From assembly GCA_946563605.1 (NCBI GenBank), contig CAMNVW010000023.1:1-12128 (forward strand): a DNA stretch of 12,128 nucleotides, given 5' to 3'. Positions 6,527 to 12,128 of the stretch are shown here, piece by piece; position 1 is the stretch's first letter, and every line of letters starts with the position of its first letter. Made by a program: the position numbers and the translations under genes. This DNA comes from an uncultured Clostridia bacterium. GTDB lineage: Bacteria; Bacillota; Clostridia; Oscillospirales; Ruminococcaceae. Under the pieces are notes generated by a model, which worked only from the letters and a program-made list of their open reading frames with translations, made no database searches and was not told the DNA's origin.

Positions 6527-8602
6527 TTATTCTTCTGTATTGAATTTCTTCGCTTCTTCAATGACCTTTGCTTCCAGGTTGGAAGGCAGCTGCTCGTAAC
6601 GGGCAAAGTCAAAGGTGAAGTAGCCGCGACCCTGTGTCATCGAACGGATTGCGGTTGCAAAGTCGTTCATTTCGCTCATTGGAACATCAGCTTCAATTTC
6701 CTGCAAGCCGTCTGCTGCTGGATTCATGCCCAGAACTCTGCCGCGGCGTTTGTTCAGGTCGCCGATGATATCGCCGGTGTTGGAATCAGGAACATAAACT
6801 TTCAGGTTGCCGATTGGCTCCAGCAGAACCGGAGAAGCTTCCGGCATACCAGCTTTGTAAGCGATAGAAGCTGCCATCTTAAAGGACATTTCGGAGGAGT
6901 CTACCGGATGGTAGGAACCGTCTACCAGTGTCGCTTTCAGACCAACAACTGGGTAGCCAGCCAGAACACCGTGTTTTACGCAGTCCTGCAAGCCTTTTTC
7001 AACAGCTGGGAAGAAGGATTTTGGAACAGCGCCGCCGAATACCTTCTCTTCAAATACCAGAGAATCGCCAACGGTTGGCTCAAATTCGATCCAAACATCA
7101 CCGAACTGACCGTGACCGCCGGACTGTTTTTTATGTTTGCCCTGTACTTTGACCTTCTTGCGGATGGTCTCACGGTAAGCAACTCTTGGTACTTCCAGGG
7201 ATACGGATACACCGAATTTATTCTTTAATTTGGAAACCAGAACGTCCAGATGCTGTTCGCCCAGACCGGATACCAGCTGCTGGCGTGTTTCTGCATTGTT
7301 TTCATAGGAAATAGTTGGATCTTCTTCCATCAGTCTCTGCAAACCGGAAGCGATCTTTGCTTCGTCGCCTTTTGCTTCAGGCTTGATTGCCATTTGCAGG
7401 CATGGTCTTGGGAAATTGATTGGCTCAAAGTTCAGAACCTTCTTCGGGTCGCACAGAGCGTCGCCGGTTTCGGTTGCGGAAAGTTTTGCAACTGCGCCGA
7501 TATCACCTGCGGTGATGTAAGCGGTGTCTTCCTGCTTTTTGCCACGGATATAGATGATCTTGCCCAGTTTTTCCGGCTGACCGGTTCTGGAGTTGACAGG
7601 GGACATATCAGCGGACAGCTTGCCGGAGATGACCTTTACATAGGACAGTTTGCCGATGAATGGGTCAGCGATGGTCTTGAATACATAAGCTGCCAGAGGA
7701 GCTTCATCGGTGCAGGCAACCTCAACAGGTTCGCCCTCTGCGTCAACGGCAACTTCGCCGCCTTTTTCCCATGGGGATGGCAGCAGGTCAACGATGCAGT
7801 CAAGCAGCATATCAATGCCCTGCAGATTGGTAGAGCAGCCGCACAGAACAGGGGAGATGGAGCCGTTAGTAACGCCGGTATGTACGCCGCGAATGATTTC
7901 GTCACGGGTGAACTGTTCACCGGAGAAGTATTTTTCAAACAGAGCCTCGTCTGTTTCAGCAACCGCTTCGGAAACAGCAGCGGTCAAACCCTCCAGACGA
8001 TGACCGAAGTCAGGCATCTCAACCTCGCGTGGTTCGCCTTTTTCGTCATAAACATAAGCTTTCATGTCGATGAGGTTGATGTAGGATTTTACCTCGTGAT
8101 CTTCAACATATGGAACAACGATCGGACATACTGTCGGACCGAAGGTAGCTTTCAGTTCTTCAAATACTTTGTAAAAGTCGGAGTGGTCAGCGTCCAGTTT
8201 GCTGACAAAGAACATGGTTGCTTTGGAAGCATCCTTAGCCATTTTGTATGCTTTTTCTGTGCCGACGTCAACGCCGTCTTTGCCGGATACGGCGATCAGC
8301 AAACTTTCTGCTGCGCGCACGCCTTGTGCTGTTTCACCTGCAAAGTCGAACAGTCCTGGGGTGTCGATCAGGTTGATTTTGGTGGAACCCCATGCAAATG
8401 GGGCAATCGAAGTGGATACCGATACCTTTCGTTTGATTTCCTCGGGATCATAGTCGCTGATGGTGTTTCCTTCTGCGGTTTTTCCTAATCTATCGGTAGC
8501 GCCTGCTTTAAAAAGCAGCGCCTCGGTCAGTGAAGTTTTACCGGAATCGCTGTGACCGGTTAAAGCAATGTTACGGATTCTGCCTGCGAGATATTGTCTC
8601 AT
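6527..8602 (-). CDS. Elongation factor G-like GTPase (EF-G paralogue)
   Basis: A translational GTPase of 691 residues, the full EF-G length. It has G1 GHSDSGKT (16-23), G3 DTPG (80-83) and, at the G4 position, SKLD (134-137) where canonical EF-G has NKMD. The switch I region reads RKVSVSTS where EF-G has RGITI. Domain II follows, then domain III around KGDEAKIASGL. Domain IV has QSGGHGQFGDVWIEFEP and HPVDSSEMSF. Domain V ends with MTQGRGYFTFDFARYEQLP. These altered G motifs are typical of the EF-G2-like group of paralogues, not of the main fusA. A TetM-type ribosome protection protein is unlikely because the AHVDAGKT motif is absent. Its exact role (a second translocase or a ribosome-associated factor) is not settled by sequence. 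ATG at 8600-8602 is preceded by AAAGGGG at 8612-8618. It has its own promoter, leader and terminator. Confidence 0.93.
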   Translation of the reverse strand: MRQYLAGRIRNIALTGHSDSGKTSLTEALLFKAGATDRLGKTAEGNTISDYDPEEIKRKVSVSTSIAPFAWGSTKINLIDTPGLFDFAGETAQGVRAAESLLIAVSGKDGVDVGTEKAYKMAKDASKATMFFVSKLDADHSDFYKVFEELKATFGPTVCPIVVPYVEDHEVKSYINLIDMKAYVYDEKGEPREVEMPDFGHRLEGLTAAVSEAVAETDEALFEKYFSGEQFTRDEIIRGVHTGVTNGSISPVLCGCSTNLQGIDMLLDCIVDLLPSPWEKGGEVAVDAEGEPVEVACTDEAPLAAYVFKTIADPFIGKLSYVKVISGKLSADMSPVNSRTGQPEKLGKIIYIRGKKQEDTAYITAGDIGAVAKLSATETGDALCDPKKVLNFEPINFPRPCLQMAIKPEAKGDEAKIASGLQRLMEEDPTISYENNAETRQQLVSGLGEQHLDVLVSKLKNKFGVSVSLEVPRVAYRETIRKKVKVQGKHKKQSGGHGQFGDVWIEFEPTVGDSLVFEEKVFGGAVPKSFFPAVEKGLQDCVKHGVLAGYPVVGLKATLVDGSYHPVDSSEMSFKMAASIAYKAGMPEASPVLLEPIGNLKVYVPDSNTGDIIGDLNKRRGRVLGMNPAADGLQEIEADVPMSEMNDFATAIRSMTQGRGYFTFDFARYEQLPSNLEAKVIEEAKKFNTEE

Positions 8603-8624
8603 AGAGTATCGCCCCTTTCAAGTT

Positions 8625-8675
8625 GACCGTCAGTTATGACGGTATCCGTCTGACGATATTCGTCATATGACGGTC
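8625..8675 (-). promoter_or_regulatory. Palindromic leader element of the EF-G-like gene
   Basis: This 51-base element lies between promoter and start codon and is almost entirely self-complementary. An outer 8-bp stem pairs 8625-8632 (GACCGTCA) with 8668-8675 (TGACGGTC). Inside are two hairpins with three-base loops: GACGG/CCGTC (8638-8650) and TGACGA/TCGTCA (8651-8665). Competing pairings exist: ACCGTCA/TGACGGT at 8626-8643, and CGTCATATGACG at 8661-8672. It could be a structured mRNA leader or a cluster of TGACGG operator half-sites. Confidence 0.6.
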
Positions 8676-8693
8676 GCCGCCTTTTGCGGCGGC
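8676..8693 (-). other. GC-rich hairpin in the EF-G-like leader
   Basis: The arms GCCGCC and GGCGGC (six pairs, six-base loop) directly adjoin the palindromic element on its promoter side. There is no T-run after it, so it is not an obvious terminator. Confidence 0.5.
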
Positions 8694-8722
8694 ACCACCT
8701 TTGCAGATGGTCTTACTATTCA

Positions 8723-8751
8723 AGTATAACAAATTACTTCGTTTATTTCAA
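8723..8751 (-). promoter_or_regulatory. Sigma-A promoter of the EF-G-like gene
   Basis: On the minus strand TTGAAA (8746-8751), a 17-base spacer and TATACT (8723-8728) form a good sigma-A promoter. The transcript would start near 8716 and carry a leader of about 115 nt that includes the palindromes. Confidence 0.85.
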
Positions 8752-8800
8752 TACAAAAATATAAGATTTGCACGATGACAGTGTAGAATAAATGGGGGGT

Positions 8801-8866
8801 GCGCTGTACAAGTTAACTAAAAAATATTGATTGAGAGAAGAATTTTACAAAATTCGAAAACAGCGC
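8801..8866. other. Nested inverted repeats in the divergent intergenic region
   Basis: An outer pair GCGCTGT (8801-8807) / ACAGCGC (8860-8866) encloses a smaller perfect hairpin GAATTTT/AAAATTC (8840-8855). It precedes the 38-nt palindrome. No convincing open frame or promoter was found for it; a 12-codon frame from 8792 lacks a ribosome site. Confidence 0.35.
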
Positions 8867-8880
8867 CTGTTGTGGACAAG

Positions 8881-8918
8881 AGCAAAAGAACACAGTTTTC
8901 AAACTGTGTTCTTTTGCT
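8881..8918. repeat. Perfect 38-nt palindrome (18-bp arms)
   Basis: The arms 8881-8898 and 8901-8918 are perfectly complementary with TC in the centre. It lies between the divergent EF-G-like and niaR genes, where no known gene ends. The 3' arm ends in CTTTTGCT with no T-run after it, so as a terminator it would be atypical. It may be the end of a short RNA, an attenuator of niaR, or a protein-binding or mobile hairpin. Confidence 0.8.
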
Positions 8919-8990
8919 GTGGTGAAAGTATAGTAATAAAAGGAGATTTCAAAGTTACAGACAAAGAATCGTCCGAAAAAAGAGAGGAGG

Positions 8991-9020
8991 CTGGCGCAAT
9001 CATCACGATTGTGTTATGAT
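8991..9020 (+). promoter_or_regulatory. Possible niaR promoter with overlapping dyad
   Basis: TATGAT at 9015-9020 is a fair -10 hexamer, 34 bases before the start codon; the matching -35 region (about 8991-8997) is poor. An imperfect operator-like dyad CAATC/GATTG (8997-9011) lies between the two. Autoregulation by NiaR would place its site here, but I cannot match it to a known NiaR motif from memory. Confidence 0.35.
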
Positions 9021-9053
9021 AAGAACAAAAGAATGTTGAAAGGAGAATGTGGG

Positions 9054-9578
9054 ATGAATTCAGAGCAGAGACGGGCAGGCATCCTTGCGCTGTTGAGGGA
9101 AGAAAGCCGCCCTTTGAGTGCGAGTGCGATCGCAGGGCATTTTGGCGTCAGCCGCCAGATCATTGTGGGGGATGTTGCACTGCTGCGTGCCGCTGGCGAG
9201 GATATTGCCGCCACACCGCGCGGATATATCCTGCAAAAAGGGGAGCATTTTTCCCAAAAGCGGACGATTGCCTGCCGCCACCACGATGAAAAACTTGCCA
9301 GAGAACTGTATATTGTGGTGGATAACGGCTGTGCGGTGCTGGATGTCACAGTGGAACATCCGGTTTACGGACAGATTTTGGGTCAGCTGCAAATTTTTTC
9401 GCGCTACGATGTGGACCAGTTCCTCGAAAAGCTGGCTATCAGCAATGCGCCGCCGCTTTGCGCATTGACAAACGGCGTTCATCTGCACACCATCCAGTAT
9501 CAGCATGAGGATGATTTTGCACGCGTGCTCGAACAGCTCAAAAAAGAGGGCATTTTGTTCCAGCAGGACGAACAATAG
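9054..9578 (+). CDS. niaR: NiaR-type transcriptional repressor (HTH + 3H domain)
   Basis: A nicotinate-responsive repressor of NAD biosynthesis and niacin uptake genes in Firmicutes and Thermotogae. The 174-residue length is typical. Residues about 4-60 form a winged helix (HTH_11) with SASAIAGHFGVSRQIIVGDVALLRAAG. Residues about 70-170 form the 3H domain with its conserved histidines in ACRHHDEK (H76, H77), VEHPVYG (H102) and TNGVHLHTI (H143, H145). H76, E84, H143 and H145 fit the metal site known for this family. The start is ATG at 9054, with AAGGAG nine to ten bases upstream; an ATG at 9047 overlaps the ribosome site and is rejected. It stands alone, with no niacin transporter or nad gene in the window, so its targets must lie elsewhere. 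A strong terminator follows. Confidence 0.95.
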   Translation: MNSEQRRAGILALLREESRPLSASAIAGHFGVSRQIIVGDVALLRAAGEDIAATPRGYILQKGEHFSQKRTIACRHHDEKLARELYIVVDNGCAVLDVTVEHPVYGQILGQLQIFSRYDVDQFLEKLAISNAPPLCALTNGVHLHTIQYQHEDDFARVLEQLKKEGILFQQDEQ

Positions 9579-9594
9579 GGGATACCGTTTTTTC

Positions 9595-9628
9595 AAAGCG
9601 CCGAAGGGAAACCCTTCGGCGCTTTTTT
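9595..9628 (+). terminator. Intrinsic terminator of niaR
   Basis: A perfect stem pairs AAAGCGCCGAAGGG with CCCTTCGGCGCTTT, with loop AAA and a run of six T (9623-9628). On the minus strand the same stem is followed by only three T, so it may also weakly end the convergent gene that stops at 9634. Confidence 0.97.
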
Positions 9629-9633
9629 GCGGT

Positions 9634-10764
9634 TTATTTCATAGGGCACAGCAGATTGATGTCGATGGATTCTTTGTTCTGTGCAGCGCTCAGACCAAGG
9701 TAAAATTCATCGGCTGAGCCAGAGCTGCCAACGGTGCCGATTGTATCGCCTGCGGAAATGCTGAGGTTATTCTTGGCGGAAACTTCCTTGAGGTGGGCAT
9801 AAGTCCAGGTAACGCCGGCATCGTCCATGATTTCTACGCAGTAACCGCAGCCTTTTTGCCAGCCAGCATACATGACTTTTCCGGAAACAGCACAGGTCAC
9901 TTCGGTTCCTTCAGGAGCGTAGTAGAGCCGACGTCCATTGACATCCTTCACCTGCGTTGGGTTTTTGACAGGCCCGTTGAAAGAAGCAGGGGTCAGACGT
10001 TCAATGCTAAGCTTTTCGGCTTCTTCGAGGGAAATTTCTTTCAGCGGCTGACGGATGCCGTCCTGATAAGCGGCGATGAGGTTGACTTCACCATCCTGCT
10101 GGATCGAGCTGGCAAAGTTGCCGTCGATGACCCAATGGATTGGTTTGCCACGGAAAGTCCATACCTTTTTCTCGAAGTCGTATTCTACCGACTCATCTCG
10201 AAATTGCCATAAAGAAGGAGCAGGAACAACGCTTGATATGAAAGCAGAACCAGTGCCGTCATAGGACGCGGAATAAACGCCGTCGTAATCCGCAGAGCGG
10301 AAGAAAAACGGATCTTCCTCACGGGTATCAGAAAAGTCGGAAATCAGGTTGCCTTCGAAGTCATACAGATTGCCGAATTGGTCGTTGGCGGGAGATGGCT
10401 CAAAGGTGAAACCGCCATACAAGAAAAACGATTCAAAGTATTCGGTCAGGCTGTTACATTCGCTGCGAAGAAGAGGTTTGATGGTGAATGTAGTACCCTT
10501 TTTTTCTCTGAAGGTTTGTTTTACACCAGACAAGTTGCCGTTTTTATCATAGACAGTGTACAGAATCATGTTGCTGTTGGTGTTCTGGGAACAAAAGCTG
10601 AATATGCTTCCAGACGGTTTTCTGTCACAGAAGATACATACCAGTTCGCCGTTGTAATAAACATCGTACAGACGGCTGTCGTTTTTGGAAGGCTTAAGAT
10701 CGACACCGTATTTTTTGTAAGGAGCAAACTTCTGTTCGAGGGTTTGCGGATCCGGGGAGGAAAT
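9634..10764 (-). CDS. Detached C-terminal part of M56 protein: repeat domains + degenerate LytM/M23
   Basis: An open frame of 376 codons that begins right after TAA-AAG-TAA ends the M56 gene, and in the same reading frame. It has no ribosome site or good start: the first ATG is at 10567-10569 and lacks one, and reading from there would delete half of a domain. It holds three copies of the short repeat domain also found before the stops: YGVDL (10696-10710), YGGF (10408-10419) and VEYDFE (10171-10188). Each is followed by an FxGxxV/I-like strand and a D-x-G turn. The last 100 or so residues (about 9637-9950) resemble a LytM/M23 domain: GTEVTCAVSGKVMYAGWQKG, TYAHLKEVS, and AGDTIGTVGSSGS. But the HxxxD ligands are missing, and the usual HLHFE is FYLGL. 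So the domain is probably a non-catalytic peptidoglycan-binding or structural fold. Most likely this is the tail of the preceding gene separated by nonsense mutations; a separately translated gene cannot be excluded. Confidence 0.65.
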   Translation of the reverse strand: MSSPDPQTLEQKFAPYKKYGVDLKPSKNDSRLYDVYYNGELVCIFCDRKPSGSIFSFCSQNTNSNMILYTVYDKNGNLSGVKQTFREKKGTTFTIKPLLRSECNSLTEYFESFFLYGGFTFEPSPANDQFGNLYDFEGNLISDFSDTREEDPFFFRSADYDGVYSASYDGTGSAFISSVVPAPSLWQFRDESVEYDFEKKVWTFRGKPIHWVIDGNFASSIQQDGEVNLIAAYQDGIRQPLKEISLEEAEKLSIERLTPASFNGPVKNPTQVKDVNGRRLYYAPEGTEVTCAVSGKVMYAGWQKGCGYCVEIMDDAGVTWTYAHLKEVSAKNNLSISAGDTIGTVGSSGSADEFYLGLSAAQNKESIDINLLCPMK

Positions 10765-10770
10765 TTACTT

Positions 10771-12128
10771 TTACAGAGAGGACAGCTTTCTTGCGTTAAA
10801 GACACTCTCGCTATATTTCTGGATGCTTTGCAGCTTGCCAAAAGGATTGATGCTGCCATCGCCGTTGTCAATGATGTCGCGCACGGTGTAAATATCCACA
10901 CTGCCTTTTTGGTTCAGGTATTGATAGTAAGTAGAGGTAGAACCGGCATTATCCAGGCGATCCAGCGTGTAGCTGCCGGCATAGGGTTTCAGGCGAACGC
11001 CGTCAATGAAGTACCGCACCATCTCGCCGTTAAAGAGCATATTTCCTTTTTTATCAAAGGAAATGCCGTATTTGCCGTAGAGGTCTAAAAGTTCCTGCTG
11101 AGAAAAAGAGCCTTGGGAGCTGGAGTCGTTTGCCTCTTCACGATGGAAAATGCTGAAGATATTTTTGAAAAAAGAGGAGATACCGGATTTTTCATTAGTG
11201 GTAGAAACAGCTTCCTTGGAATTGTCGCTGACAGCAACGGTTTCTTCTGCTTCGGCAACGGCAGAAGGGTTTACCTTGGGTGTTTCCGTGACAGCAATGC
11301 TCTCCTCTGCTTCAACGGTAGTGGAGGAAATTGCCGCTGCCCGTTCGGTGCGGCGGTTGTAAGCCTCCTCGGTAGAGTAGTGCAGACCGGTCAGCTTGTT
11401 GTTATCGTCGCGTGTGGCTTCTACATCGACCTCGCCCTTGACAAAGTTGGTGAAGCTGGCGCCTACACCTGCGTCGTAGAAAAAGCGGACAAGTTTTCCC
11501 TCATACAGGAATACCTTTTGGTCTTTGTCGTAGGTCATGCCGTATGCCTCGTAGGGAGCATAGGTTTCTAAATCCAGCTCGTTGTAAACGCCGTATTCCT
11601 GAATCATATCGGTGGTGGTGGGTTTAGGGGAAGTCGCAAACACAGAGGTCACGCCTGCAACCAGCGCCAGCGCGGTGACGATACTGATGACGGATAGTTT
11701 CTTCATCTTCATAATTGCACGAATCCTTTCTTCAATCGCGTTTTTGTTGAAGCTGCTGTACAGAGGACGAAAGCCGCTCTGCACTTCTTTCATATCAATT
11801 AAGGTCATGGCGTAGGCGGAACGGTTGTTTTCTCCCAACAGCCGCAGAACGCTTTCGTCGCAGGAAAGTTCAAGGTCGCGGTTCAGCAGGACGTACATCA
11901 GCCAAACCAGCGGATTGAACCAATGCAGGCACAGTGCGGCGGTGAACAGCAGTTTCGTCAGATTATCAAAACGCCGGATGTGAATATACTCATGGGTCAG
12001 AATGTAAATCAGTGCTTCGGGATTTTGTTTGAGAGATTCCTTTGGCAGCAGGATGACCGGATGAAAAATGCCATAGGTCAGCGGTGAGTGGATGCGGTCG
12101 AGCTGACGGATGGATATTTTTCTTCGCA
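10771..12128 (-). CDS. BlaR1/MecR1-like M56 family metallopeptidase with repeat ectodomain (N-terminus beyond window)
   Basis: An integral-membrane zinc peptidase of the kind that senses cell-wall or beta-lactam stress and inactivates a BlaI-type repressor. The 451 visible residues show HEYIH (45-49, the HExxH zinc site) and the membrane segment CLHWFNPLVWLMYVLL. ELSCDE (86-91) gives the third ligand. Then come the M56 block AIEERIRAIM (130-139), the last membrane helix (about 144-164), and an extracytoplasmic part. That part has two repeat domains, YGMTYD (11527-11544) and YGISFD (11053-11070), split by an acidic low-complexity linker rich in A, E, V, S and T. It lacks the penicillin-binding transpeptidase domain of true BlaR1. 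It ends in TAA at 10771-10773 within the linker between repeats 2 and 3, while the frame resumes after the next TAA. A BlaI/MecI-type regulator is expected just beyond the right edge. Confidence 0.9.
   Translation of the reverse strand, partial: RRKISIRQLDRIHSPLTYGIFHPVILLPKESLKQNPEALIYILTHEYIHIRRFDNLTKLLFTAALCLHWFNPLVWLMYVLLNRDLELSCDESVLRLLGENNRSAYAMTLIDMKEVQSGFRPLYSSFNKNAIEERIRAIMKMKKLSVISIVTALALVAGVTSVFATSPKPTTTDMIQEYGVYNELDLETYAPYEAYGMTYDKDQKVFLYEGKLVRFFYDAGVGASFTNFVKGEVDVEATRDDNNKLTGLHYSTEEAYNRRTERAAAISSTTVEAEESIAVTETPKVNPSAVAEAEETVAVSDNSKEAVSTTNEKSGISSFFKNIFSIFHREEANDSSSQGSFSQQELLDLYGKYGISFDKKGNMLFNGEMVRYFIDGVRLKPYAGSYTLDRLDNAGSTSTYYQYLNQKGSVDIYTVRDIIDNGDGSINPFGKLQSIQKYSESVFNARKLSSL

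Noticed and set aside
7250..8488. 412-codon open frame on the plus strand opposite the EF-G-like gene
   Set aside because: It is antisense to a clear EF-G paralogue, has no ribosome site, and its composition (many C, F, W, G) is typical of a complementary-strand shadow.
6527..8602. Tetracycline ribosomal protection protein (TetM/TetO type)
   Set aside because: The G1 motif is GHSDSGKT rather than AHVDAGKT, and domains IV-V follow EF-G.
8831..9019. 62-codon plus-strand open frame upstream of niaR
   Set aside because: It starts at a TTG without a ribosome site, runs through the perfect palindrome and shows no protein-like features.
10566..10901. Alternate-frame peptide with a CPLC motif across the stop codons of the M56 gene
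   Set aside because: The downstream repeats continue in the original frame, not this one, so no frameshift is needed and the CxxC look is chance.
9634..12128. True beta-lactam receptor BlaR1
   Set aside because: The visible extracytoplasmic part has repeat domains and a LytM-like fold and no penicillin-binding STxK/KTG-type domain.

Overview
The window looks like chromosomal DNA from a spore-forming member of the Clostridia, most likely the Ruminococcaceae/Oscillospirales side. The reasons are a full spoIIE gene, a tryptophan T-box leader, a NiaR (3H-domain) repressor, strong AGGAGG ribosome binding sites, and many short modular hairpin repeats between genes. Base composition is balanced. 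No phage, plasmid, IS or CRISPR signature was found.

Layout, left to right. (1) 1-2941, minus strand: one operon, read from a sigma-A promoter at 2913-2941 through a Trp-specific T-box riboswitch (2569-2906), then about 450 nt of leader carrying a tandem repeat element, then trpS, then an AlaX-type alanyl-tRNA editing gene that runs off the left edge. (2) 3181-5586, plus strand: spoIIE. (3) 5590-6497: a repeat copy, a small membrane protein gene (minus) whose best-placed start codon is ACG, an inverted repeat copy, and the terminator of the next gene. (4) 6527-8751, minus: an EF-G-like GTPase with its promoter and a palindrome-rich leader. (5) 8752-9053: a structured divergent intergenic region with a perfect 38-nt palindrome. 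(6) 9054-9628, plus: niaR and its terminator. (7) 9634-12128, minus: a BlaR1/MecR1-like M56 metallopeptidase that enters from the right edge. It is followed in the same frame, after TAA-AAG-TAA, by an open frame that continues the same repeat architecture and ends in a degenerate LytM/M23 domain. These two are probably one gene split by stop codons.

How the parts fit: most genes are unrelated housekeeping or regulatory units (translation, sporulation, NAD metabolism control, envelope sensing). Two things deserve most attention. The first is the intergenic repeat family: at least four units at three loci, with the same order of hairpins. Its stems change on both arms together while loops and flanks stay constant, which points to selection on folded RNA or DNA structure. 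The second is the split M56 / five-repeat / LytM-like protein. The EF-G-like leader also carries a compact self-complementary element that can be drawn as a three-way junction.
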